Position numbers and translations under genes: made by a program. Shown piece by piece: positions 1-5,341 of a DNA stretch of 5,341 bases (its first letter is position 1; every line of letters starts with the position of its first letter). This DNA is from a bacterium HR32. Its GTDB lineage: Bacteria; Sysuimicrobiota; Sysuimicrobiia; Sysuimicrobiales; Sysuimicrobiaceae. The stretch spans positions 1-5,341 of the forward strand of contig BEII01000151.1 in assembly GCA_002898935.1 (NCBI GenBank), given 5' to 3'. The notes beneath the pieces are model-generated. The model had not been told where the DNA came from, ran no database searches, and saw only the letters and a program-made list of their open reading frames with translations.

Positions 1-875
1 GGGGCACAATCCCGCAGCCCCCGCTCGGGTTCTTCTTCCTGTTCAAGCGGCTGCAGTACCTCCTGCTCTTCTTTCTCGCGGTTCAGGCAGCAAGGGACCG
101 GGAGTGGGGACGGTGGATGGTGGGGGCGTTGCTGGCCGGATTCGCGGTGACCGCGGCAGTGGGACTGTACCAGAGGTTGGCCTTCGGACCGGACTTCATC
201 GTGTCTGGGGTGCGTCCGGGGGAGCGGGCGACGTTCGCGGCGGTGCTGGTCTTGCTGATCAGCGTGTGCGTGGGGATGGCGGTGGTGCTGCGGGTGTGGT
301 GGCACCGACTGGCCCTGCTCGCGGTCGGCCTGGTGGCGGCGGTTCCCCTCCTGTATACGTACTCGCGCGGCGCTTACGTGGGGATGCTCGCGGCTCTCGT
401 GTTCCTCGGCCTGCGGCGTAGCCGAGCCCTCCTGGTGGGGATCGTCCTCCTGGTGGTCTTCGCCTCGGCGGTCCTGCCGGAAGAAGTGCACGAGCGGGCG
501 TCCACGATCGCGGTGGTGTTCGGGGCGCCCGAGCGGACCACACAGTCTTGGGCGGCCCGGGTGGGAGCCTGGCACATGGTGGCGAGCCAGATTCTGTCGC
601 AGCCCCTGGTGGGGTACGGAATGGGAGCCCTGCCCCTGGGGTGGATCGACAACGAGCTGATCAAGGAACTCTACTACGGAGGCGTCGTCGGGCTGGTCCT
701 GTACGCGCTGGTGCTGGTCGGCCTGTGGCGGGTGTCGGCTCACGTGGCCCATCACGGACGCGAGACCTGGATCCGCGGCTTCGGGTGGGGTTTCCTCGCC
801 GGGTTCGTCGGCTCCCTGGTCCAGGGCATCACGGCCACGAACCTGACCGCCATCCGGTCGGCGGGCCTGTTCTGA
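1..875 (+). CDS. O-antigen ligase/polymerase-like membrane protein (Wzy_C type), 5'-partial and probably truncated at its 3' end
   Basis: The reading frame enters from the left edge (first whole codon at base 3) and gives 290 visible residues; the true start is outside the window. The protein is almost entirely hydrophobic helices separated by short Arg-rich loops, as in polytopic O-antigen ligase or Wzy polymerase proteins, which join undecaprenyl-linked glycans at the outer face of the inner membrane. Recognisable pieces, numbered from the first visible residue, are the TYSRGA motif at 119-124, typical of the family. Next is the long loop with RVGAWHMV at 186-193 leading to LVGYGMGALPLGWIDNEL at 202-219, and then ELYYGGVVGL at 222-231, the usual 'family-wide E/TGLLGL' helix. 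The last part, ITATNLTAIRSAGLF, matches the start of the family's final helix, where a Trp normally follows the Phe. Here the codon is TGA (873-875), so the final helix is lost. Family membership is quite secure from the motifs. Whether it is a ligase, a polymerase or a protein glycosyltransferase cannot be told. Confidence 0.85.
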   Translation, partial: GTIPQPPLGFFFLFKRLQYLLLFFLAVQAARDREWGRWMVGALLAGFAVTAAVGLYQRLAFGPDFIVSGVRPGERATFAAVLVLLISVCVGMAVVLRVWWHRLALLAVGLVAAVPLLYTYSRGAYVGMLAALVFLGLRRSRALLVGIVLLVVFASAVLPEEVHERASTIAVVFGAPERTTQSWAARVGAWHMVASQILSQPLVGYGMGALPLGWIDNELIKELYYGGVVGLVLYALVLVGLWRVSAHVAHHGRETWIRGFGWGFLAGFVGSLVQGITATNLTAIRSAGLF

Positions 876-914
876 CTGACCGCAGGCGTGGTCGCAGGCC
901 TCTACATCCTCTGC

Positions 915-933
915 CAGCGGCAGGGGACCGCTG
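915..933 (+). other. Small potential RNA hairpin just before the flippase start
   Basis: CAGCGG (915-920) and CCGCTG (928-933) can pair as a 6-bp stem with a 7-nt loop. The stem ends on the first base of the flippase Shine-Dalgarno sequence. There is no U-tract, so it is not a terminator. It lies in the remnant of gene 1 and would normally be swept by ribosomes finishing that gene. It may be chance in such G+C-rich sequence. Confidence 0.2.
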
Positions 934-937
934 AGGG
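933..937 (+). promoter_or_regulatory. Ribosome binding site of the flippase gene
   Basis: GAGGG lies 6 nt before the GTG at 944. It supports this GTG as the start over the ATG codons further inside the gene. Confidence 0.6.
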
Positions 938-943
938 CGCCGG

Positions 944-2410
944 GTGAGCGAGCAGTCGCTGGTGGACGGGGAGGGCCGACCGAGCCTGTTGCGCAGGATC
1001 CTGCTGGGGATGGCGGCGCTGCTCGCCGGGAATGTGGCGTCTACGCTCACGGCGATGGCGTCCTCCATGGTGCTGGCCCGACACCTGGGGGTTGCGGACT
1101 ACGGCCGCTACTCCTTGGTGTTCCTGTACGCGTCGCTGTTTCAGGGTCTCGCGTCCTTTGGGCTGGACGACATTCTCACCCGCGAGCTGAGCCGCGGCCG
1201 TCGGTCGGCGGAACGCTTGTTGGGAAACGCGGTCCTGTTGCGCCTGCTCTTCTCGGTCGTGGCGATCTGCCTGTGCGTAGTGGCAGCCCACTGGGGCGAG
1301 CAAGACCGTGCGGTGGCCTGGGCGGCAGTCCTCGCAGTACTTCCCTTGCTTGTATCCGCACTGTACGTGCCCTTGTGGTCCGTACTGGCGGCGCGCATGG
1401 AGTACCCGTTGCGGGAAGCCATTGTGGTGGGGTCTCGGGTGGCGGAGCTGGCGCTGCTGGTCGCGTTCGCTGTCGCCGGGGCTGGATTCCTGGCCCTGGT
1501 GGGCGTCACCGCCCTGGCCCAGACCGTCCCCCTGGGGCTGACCCTGTGGCGGATGCGCGGGCGCGTCCGGCTGGACCTCCGGTGGGATCGGCCGACGGCG
1601 CGCGACCTCTTGGTGCAGGCGGCACCGCTGGGAGTGGCTTCCGTGGTGGCCCTGGTGTACGGCCGGGTGGACGGGGTGCTCCTGGCGCGCCTCGCGGGTT
1701 ACGAGGCCGTAGGCCTGTACAGCGCTGCCTACAAGTTCCTGAACCTCGCCCTGACGCTGCCGTACGTGGTGAACGCTGCTGTGTTCCCCGTGATGGCGCG
1801 CATCGAGGAGGATCGCCTGACCGTCCAGGTGGTCTTTCAACGGACCTTCGACTACCTGACGCTGCTCGCGCTTCCCCTGGCCGTGGGGACGACGGTCCTG
1901 GCTCCGTCGCTCGTGGCGCTGGTGTACGGGCGAGGATTCGAGGGGGCTGCCGAGCCACTGCGAGTGCTTCTCTGGGCCGCAGGGTTCATGTTCGCCACCC
2001 GCACCTGCCGGCAGCTCCTGGTGGCAGGGGGGGCACAGACCGCGCACCTGGCCCTGCTCGTGGGCGGGGCGGTGGCCAACATCTTGCTGAACCTGTGGTG
2101 GATCCCGGCCTGGGGCATCGTGGGCGCGGCGTGGGCGACGCTGTGCGCGGAGGCGCTGATGCTGGCGGGCAGCTACTGGGTGGTTCGGAAGCGGCTCGGC
2201 TTGCAGCTGCAGTGGGGGTTCGCAGTCCGGGCGGCGGGGGCGACAGCCGCCATGGCCCTGACCAGCGCCGCATCCGCACCCCTGGGACCGTGGATTTCTG
2301 TGGCCGTGGGCGGGGGTGCGTACCTGGCCGGCGCCGTCGTCTTCGGGCTGTGGCCCCGGGAAACCCGGGCGCTGCTGGAGTCGGTGGGAATCCGCGCGGG
2401 AGCGTCGTGA
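944..2410 (+). CDS. Oligosaccharide flippase, MOP superfamily (Wzx-like polysaccharide biosynthesis protein)
   Basis: A complete 488-residue protein, in the usual 400-500 range for Wzx-type transporters. The family flips undecaprenyl-pyrophosphate-linked repeat units from the cytoplasmic to the periplasmic (outer) face of the membrane. The sequence is a series of roughly 12-14 hydrophobic helices. The N-terminal block is characteristic: GNVASTLTAMASSMVLARHL (29-48), then GVADYGRYSLVF (49-60) and FGLDDILTREL (72-82), which correspond to the familiar 'lar.LG...yG.y.l' and 'G....l.R' signatures. The second half begins at about residue 222 with LLVQAAPLGVASVVALVYGR, then VDGVLLARL (242-250) and GYEAVGLYSAAYKF (252-265), also family hallmarks; the NAAVFPVMARI stretch (277-287) follows. 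Basic loops (RGRR 84-87, RMRGRVR 203-209, RKRLG 415-419) would face the cytoplasm. The GTG start is chosen because it has an SD 6 nt upstream and because it overlaps the in-frame end of the preceding gene as GTGA. The gene overlaps the next glycosyltransferase by 4 bp, so the two are probably translationally coupled. The transported sugar cannot be deduced. Confidence 0.92.
   Translation: MSEQSLVDGEGRPSLLRRILLGMAALLAGNVASTLTAMASSMVLARHLGVADYGRYSLVFLYASLFQGLASFGLDDILTRELSRGRRSAERLLGNAVLLRLLFSVVAICLCVVAAHWGEQDRAVAWAAVLAVLPLLVSALYVPLWSVLAARMEYPLREAIVVGSRVAELALLVAFAVAGAGFLALVGVTALAQTVPLGLTLWRMRGRVRLDLRWDRPTARDLLVQAAPLGVASVVALVYGRVDGVLLARLAGYEAVGLYSAAYKFLNLALTLPYVVNAAVFPVMARIEEDRLTVQVVFQRTFDYLTLLALPLAVGTTVLAPSLVALVYGRGFEGAAEPLRVLLWAAGFMFATRTCRQLLVAGGAQTAHLALLVGGAVANILLNLWWIPAWGIVGAAWATLCAEALMLAGSYWVVRKRLGLQLQWGFAVRAAGATAAMALTSAASAPLGPWISVAVGGGAYLAGAVVFGLWPRETRALLESVGIRAGAS
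2398..2402 (+). promoter_or_regulatory. Ribosome binding site of the first glycosyltransferase gene
   Basis: GGGAG lies 4 nt before the GTG at 2407, within the end of the flippase gene. Together with the GTGA overlap it fixes the start at 2407, although the frame is open far upstream. Confidence 0.45.
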
Positions 2411-3444
2411 GCGAGGTGGCCGTGGTCGTGCCGGTCCGCAACGGACGGAGGACGGTTCCACAATGCCTGGAGGGACTCCTTCGCCAGTCCCTGAGACCTC
2501 AGGTCATCTACGTGGTGGACAACGGGTCCACAGACGGCACCCACGAGTGGCTCCAGGAGTTTGCCGTCCGGGAACCTTCGCTGCGCGTCTTGCGAGAAGC
2601 ACGCCGGGGTCCCGCGGCCGCCCGAAACGCCGGAATCCGGGCTGCGATGGCAGAGGGCGCACCGGAGTTTATCGCCTTCACAGACGCAGACTGTGTGGCC
2701 GAGCCGTCCTGGCTGGAACGCCTTCGGGAAGGGTTCGAGGACGACCGAGTGGGCGCGGTCACGGGCCGCATCCGACCACGGGTCGAAGATACCTGGGTGG
2801 GGCGGTACCTGCAGATTACCGCCTTCGACCCCGGCAGGCAGGATCGTATGGCGTCGTCCGTGGACCTGGCAGAGGTGATCGCGGGCGGCAACGCGTGTGT
2901 GCGAACGTGTGCCCTGGAGGAGGTTGGGCCGTTCGACGAGTCGTTTCTCGTCGCGCAGGACTGGGACCTGGGACTGCGGCTCCTGAAGGCCGGGTGGTGG
3001 ATCCGGTACGCCAGCGGAGCCGTGGTGGACCACATTCACTGGGAGCGGACCGCGGGCGACCTCCTCCGGTTGGCGGCAAAGTACGGGTGCGGGAGACCGC
3101 GCATTCTGGCGCGGCACTTCTCGGGCCAGATCTCTGTGTGGGGCTTCGGACGCCGGGTCCGGGTCCACGGTCCGGTCACTGCGAGCGTACTGCTGTCGTC
3201 GCCGGAGAAGGTTGTGGGTGCGCTCTGTGCGGTGGCTCTGTCGCGGCCATGGGCATTGGGTCTGGCGGTCTTGTACGCCGCGTACCTGGGCGTTCGCATC
3301 TGGTCTGCCGGGCGGAGACGGGCGGTCCGGGGCCTGCGACTGTGGGAAGTCCCCGCCATGGTGGCACTTCAGGTGGCGGAGGCCGCGGTCGGGAACGGGC
3401 AGGCCTTTCGGGTCGGGCTGAGAGGGAGGGTGCTGGGTCTGTGA
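2407..3444 (+). CDS. Glycosyltransferase family 2 with C-terminal membrane segment (first of three paralogues)
   Basis: A complete 345-residue GT2 enzyme predicted to transfer a sugar from a nucleotide-activated donor to the growing lipid-linked repeat unit at the inner membrane face. The GT-A fold starts immediately with VAVVVPVRNG (4-13). It is followed by the nucleotide-binding DNGSTDGT (38-45), the conserved RRGPAAARNAGIRAA stretch (66-80), and the metal-binding TDADC (92-96, DxD = D93/D95). GGNACVR (160-166) and GPFDESF (174-180) lead to QDWDLGLRLLKAGW (184-197), where D185 is the expected catalytic base; the residue before it is Gln, not the usual Glu. AKYGCGRP (224-231) and SSPEK (264-268) precede two hydrophobic segments (about 269-298 and 312-328) that probably anchor the enzyme. 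The GTG start is set by the 4-bp GTGA overlap with the flippase gene and the immediate beta-strand. The frame is open further upstream, but that stretch lies inside the flippase and does not resemble a GT. The next gene encodes a near relative: hand alignment gives about 60-65% identity over the first 120 residues. Donor and acceptor are unknown. Confidence 0.93.
   Translation: MSEVAVVVPVRNGRRTVPQCLEGLLRQSLRPQVIYVVDNGSTDGTHEWLQEFAVREPSLRVLREARRGPAAARNAGIRAAMAEGAPEFIAFTDADCVAEPSWLERLREGFEDDRVGAVTGRIRPRVEDTWVGRYLQITAFDPGRQDRMASSVDLAEVIAGGNACVRTCALEEVGPFDESFLVAQDWDLGLRLLKAGWWIRYASGAVVDHIHWERTAGDLLRLAAKYGCGRPRILARHFSGQISVWGFGRRVRVHGPVTASVLLSSPEKVVGALCAVALSRPWALGLAVLYAAYLGVRIWSAGRRRAVRGLRLWEVPAMVALQVAEAAVGNGQAFRVGLRGRVLGL
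3424..3430 (+). promoter_or_regulatory. Ribosome binding site of the second glycosyltransferase gene
   Basis: GGGAGGG lies 10 nt before the GTG at 3441, a strong but slightly distant site. A second purine run (GGGAGAG, 3455-3461) lies 6 nt before an in-frame ATG at 3468, so both starts have a plausible site. Confidence 0.45.
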
Positions 3445-4508
3445 GCGGCGAGGCGGGAGAGCGCGGGATGCCACAGGTGGCCGTGGTGGTTCCCGTCTAC
3501 AACGGACGGGCCACGCTCCCCAGGTGCTTGGAGGCACTCCGAGAGCAAACACTTCCCGCTGCCACCGTCTACGTGGTGGACAACGGGTCTGTGGACGGGA
3601 CGTGGGAGTGGCTGCAGGAGGAGCAGGTCCGGTGGGAGCGGGTACGGGTGCTGCGGGAGACACGCCGTGGCCCTGCCGCGGCCAGCAACGCCGGCATCCG
3701 GGCTGCGCTCGGTGCGGGGGGTGTGGAGTTCGTCGCCTTCGTCGACGCGGACTGCGTGGCAGATCGCCTCTGGCTGGAACGCTTGATCCGGGCCCTGGAC
3801 CAGCGCAAGGTGGGTGCGGTCACCGGATGCGTCCAAGGGGTCGGGAATGAGACCTTGGTGGGGCGATATACCGCGCTGGTCGCGTGGGAGGCGTCGCGTG
3901 CCGACGCGGTGGTGGATCGGGCGGACTACACCGCTGTGGGTCTAGCAGGGTGCAACGCGTGCCTGAGGGCATCCGTGCTGAAGGAAGTGGGCCTCTTCGA
4001 CGAAAGGCTGTGGATCTCGGAGGACTGGGATCTCGGCCTGCGCGTGGTCGAAGCTGGCTGGGAGCTGCGGTACGCTGCCGCGGCAGTGGTCCGCCACCAA
4101 TACCTTGAGCGTACGGTACGGGAGCTGGTGGGGCGGGTGGCCAAGTACGGACCAGGTCGGCCCGCGATCCTGAGACGGCACTTCCGACGGCGGCTCTTCT
4201 TGTGGGCGGCGGGGCGCGCCGTAGCATGCCGTTCCCCCATCACAGGGAGCGTGCAGGTAACCTCTCCCGACAAGATTACGGCCTTGCTGGCACTGGCGGG
4301 CTTCCGGTGGCCCTGGGTGTGGGCACTGCTCCTGCCTTACGGCGTGTACCTCGGAGAGAGGATCCGCATGCTGTCGCTTCGCCAGGGATCGCCGATCTCG
4401 TCTCCTTGGCAGCTCGCGGCCATGACGGGACTGAACGTGCTGGAGTCCTACGTGGCTGCAGCCTCCCTGCTCGTACACTCCATCCCTCAAGGGGTGTTCT
4501 GTGTCTGA
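3441..4508 (+). CDS. Glycosyltransferase family 2 with C-terminal membrane segment (second of three paralogues)
   Basis: A complete 355-residue GT2 enzyme, colinear with the preceding one, so probably a further sugar transferase for the same repeat unit. Landmarks: QVAVVVPVYNG (12-22), DNGSVDGT (47-54), RRGPAAASNAGIRAA (75-89), VDADC (101-105, DxD = D102/D104), AGCNACLR (169-176), and SEDWDLGLRVVEAGW (193-207) with the canonical ED pair (E194/D195). AKYGPGRP (234-241) and TSPDK (274-278) are followed by hydrophobic segments at about 279-305 and 322-346, probably membrane-associated. I chose the GTG at 3441 because it gives the same GTGA overlap and the same MS- beginning as the two genes before it. 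The ATG at 3468 would give a 346-residue protein starting MPQVAVVVPV, which matches the first paralogue's length even better, so the start is uncertain by nine residues. The frame stays open upstream of 3441, but this overlaps the previous GT and is not coding. Donor and acceptor cannot be predicted. Confidence 0.92.
   Translation: MSGEAGERGMPQVAVVVPVYNGRATLPRCLEALREQTLPAATVYVVDNGSVDGTWEWLQEEQVRWERVRVLRETRRGPAAASNAGIRAALGAGGVEFVAFVDADCVADRLWLERLIRALDQRKVGAVTGCVQGVGNETLVGRYTALVAWEASRADAVVDRADYTAVGLAGCNACLRASVLKEVGLFDERLWISEDWDLGLRVVEAGWELRYAAAAVVRHQYLERTVRELVGRVAKYGPGRPAILRRHFRRRLFLWAAGRAVACRSPITGSVQVTSPDKITALLALAGFRWPWVWALLLPYGVYLGERIRMLSLRQGSPISSPWQLAAMTGLNVLESYVAAASLLVHSIPQGVFCV
4489..4494 (+). 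promoter_or_regulatory. Ribosome binding site of the third glycosyltransferase gene
   Basis: AAGGGG lies 6 nt before the GTG at 4501, inside the end of the preceding gene. It supports 4501 as the start. Confidence 0.55.
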
Positions 4509-5341
4509 GAAGGGTGGAAGGGCTCAGGTGGAGGTGGTGGTCCCCGTCTACAACGGGCTGCGGACCCTACCCGCCTGCGTGGACGCGGTTTTAGGCCAGA
4601 CCTCCCCGCCCGAGAGGGTGTGGCTGGTGGACAACGGCTCTACGGACGGGACCTACGAGTGGCTGGTCGGCCGGGCCCGCGGGGAGCCACGGCTCCGCGT
4701 GCTGCGGGAGACGCGGCGTGGCCAGGCGGCGGCGCGGAACGCAGCGCTGCAGTTTGTGGAGGCGCCGGTGGTCGCGTTCACGGACGCGGACTGCGTGCCG
4801 GAGCCGACGTGGCTGGAGCGGCTACTGGAAGGCTACAGAGATGCTACCGTGGGAGCGGTCGCGGGCGCGGTGACGGGGTACGGTCCCCGGAACGTGATCG
4901 AACGGTACCTTTCCGTGGCTGCGTTTCCAACACCGCAGGAACCACGGGTCGTTCACGAGTACGCGTTCCCGACCGTGGCCTTCTACACCGCCAATCTTTC
5001 CGTGCGGACCGACGTACTCCGCCGGCTCCAGGGGTTCGATGAGGCCATGCCACCCGCAGACGACCTCGACATCTGCTGCAGGATCCTGAGGGCGGGCTGG
5101 CAGATCGTCTACACGCCAACCGCCCGCGTCGGGCACATTCACCGCTCGCGGGCTTGGGCGATGCTGAAGCGCTTCTACCAGTACGGCAGTTCGCGGCCAA
5201 AGATGCTCCGCAAGCACTGTATGGGCCTGCTGTACGCGCTGGTGGGAAGACGCCAGTTCTTATGGCGCGGAGGACCCACCGGTTGCGTGAACCTGACGTC
5301 GCCCGAAAAGGTGTGCCTGGGGCTGGCAGGCCTGAGCCTTT
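4501..5341 (+). CDS. Glycosyltransferase family 2, 3'-partial (third of three paralogues, more divergent)
   Basis: The frame is open from the GTG at 4501 to the right edge, giving 280 complete codons; by comparison with the paralogues about 65-75 residues are missing. Landmarks: VEVVVPVYNG (10-19), DNGSTDGT (44-51), RRGQAAARNAAL (72-83), TDADC (94-98, DxD = D95/D97), ANLSVRTDVLRRLQGFDE (164-181), and ADDLDICCRILRAGW (186-200), where D188 aligns with the catalytic Asp and the usual Glu before it is Asp. YQYGSSRPKML (227-237) and LTSPEK (265-270) match the C-terminal elements of the other two, and the hydrophobic segment is just beginning at the edge. The region between the DxD and the ED-type motif (about 120-186) differs most from its neighbours, which suggests a different acceptor or donor. 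The gene overlaps the preceding one by 8 bp, and the SD at 4489-4494 fixes the start. It is presumably translated from the same operon mRNA and acts in the same pathway. Confidence 0.9.
   Translation, partial: MSEKGGRAQVEVVVPVYNGLRTLPACVDAVLGQTSPPERVWLVDNGSTDGTYEWLVGRARGEPRLRVLRETRRGQAAARNAALQFVEAPVVAFTDADCVPEPTWLERLLEGYRDATVGAVAGAVTGYGPRNVIERYLSVAAFPTPQEPRVVHEYAFPTVAFYTANLSVRTDVLRRLQGFDEAMPPADDLDICCRILRAGWQIVYTPTARVGHIHRSRAWAMLKRFYQYGSSRPKMLRKHCMGLLYALVGRRQFLWRGGPTGCVNLTSPEKVCLGLAGLSL

Larger units (their letters stand above)
873..947 (+). pseudogene. In-frame remnant of the 3' end of the ligase/polymerase gene, beyond a premature TGA
   Basis: After the TGA at 873-875 the same frame continues for 23 sense codons (876-944) and ends at TGA 945-947. 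The encoded tail begins LTAGVVAGLYILCQRQ, a hydrophobic segment ending in polar and basic residues, as expected for the last membrane helix and cytoplasmic tail of the O-antigen ligase family. In that family the conserved string around this point is of the type 'EPFWFLAGLV'; placing Trp at the TGA gives SAGLFWLTAGVVAGLY, an excellent fit. The second TGA overlaps the GTG start of the flippase as GTGA, the same arrangement seen at the next two gene junctions, which indicates that 945-947 was the original stop. A single G-to-A change (TGG to TGA) explains everything without any frame change. It may be a real mutation, a readthrough site or a sequence error. Confidence 0.75.

Noticed and set aside
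873..875. TGA as a reassigned codon (Trp or Gly) or selenocysteine site
   Set aside because: The flippase and both complete GT genes end at TGA exactly where the next gene begins, so TGA works as a stop here. No adjacent stem-loop suggestive of selenocysteine insertion was seen, and the family expects Trp, not Cys, at this position.
915..943. Hairpin as a transcription terminator
   Set aside because: The stem is only 6 bp, has no T-tract, and is followed at once by an SD and the next gene of the operon.
1273..2406. Upstream in-frame extension of the first glycosyltransferase
   Set aside because: The frame is open, but it encodes Gly/Arg/Pro-rich sequence out of frame with the flippase. The GT-A fold begins right after the GTG at 2407.
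902..2461. Long minus-strand open frame (519 codons) opposite the flippase
   Set aside because: It is rich in Arg, Gln, His and Pro, with no recognisable motif or hydrophobic pattern. It is the expected antisense shadow of a G+C-rich gene whose third positions avoid the needed stop complements. The plus-strand flippase is unmistakable.
2316..3440. Upstream in-frame extension of the second glycosyltransferase
   Set aside because: It overlaps the first GT out of frame and has shadow composition. The real protein begins at 3441 or 3468.
2173..3663. Long minus-strand open frame (496 codons) opposite the first glycosyltransferase
   Set aside because: It has the same low-complexity Arg/Pro composition and crosses two plus-strand gene boundaries. 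It is a shadow of the GT genes.
1..5341. CRISPR array, tRNA/rRNA, insertion sequence, attachment site or promoter
   Set aside because: The window is coding almost throughout. The only repeated tracts found are conserved motifs inside the GT paralogues, and there is no intergenic space for a promoter.

Overview
The window is a gapless, all-plus-strand segment of a cell-surface polysaccharide (O-antigen, capsule or exopolysaccharide type) biosynthesis operon from a bacterium with very G+C-rich DNA (about two-thirds G+C by eye, strong G/C preference at third codon positions, GTG starts throughout, purine-rich Shine-Dalgarno sites). I cannot name the phylum. Nothing in the window marks a plasmid, phage or insertion sequence.

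Layout, left to right: (1) the 3' part of an O-antigen ligase/polymerase-like membrane protein (open from the left edge to a TGA at 873-875); (2) a complete MOP-superfamily oligosaccharide flippase (Wzx-like, 944-2410); (3) a complete family 2 glycosyltransferase (2407-3444); (4) a second, closely related family 2 glycosyltransferase (3441-4508); (5) a third, more divergent family 2 glycosyltransferase (4501 to the right edge, cut off). Genes 2/3 and 3/4 overlap by 4 bp in the form GTGA, and genes 4/5 overlap by 8 bp. No promoter, terminator, RNA gene, CRISPR or mobile element is visible, and the only stretch without an intact gene is 876-943.

The parts fit the Wzx/Wzy-dependent pathway. The GT2 enzymes would add sugars to a lipid-linked repeat unit at the inner face of the membrane, the flippase would move the unit across, and the polymerase/ligase-like protein would polymerise or transfer it. 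The initiating sugar-phosphate transferase, a chain-length regulator and sugar-nucleotide synthesis genes are not in view.

The most notable observation is in gene 1. Its TGA at 873-875 falls where this family usually has a Trp, and the same frame stays open for 23 more codons that encode a convincing last membrane helix. That frame then ends at a TGA overlapping the flippase GTG start in the same GTGA arrangement as the next two junctions. This looks like a recent nonsense change (TGG to TGA), a readthrough site, or a sequence error. The second point of interest is the run of three GT2 paralogues, which share an N-terminal catalytic half and an unusual C-terminal SP(E/D)K plus membrane-helix module.
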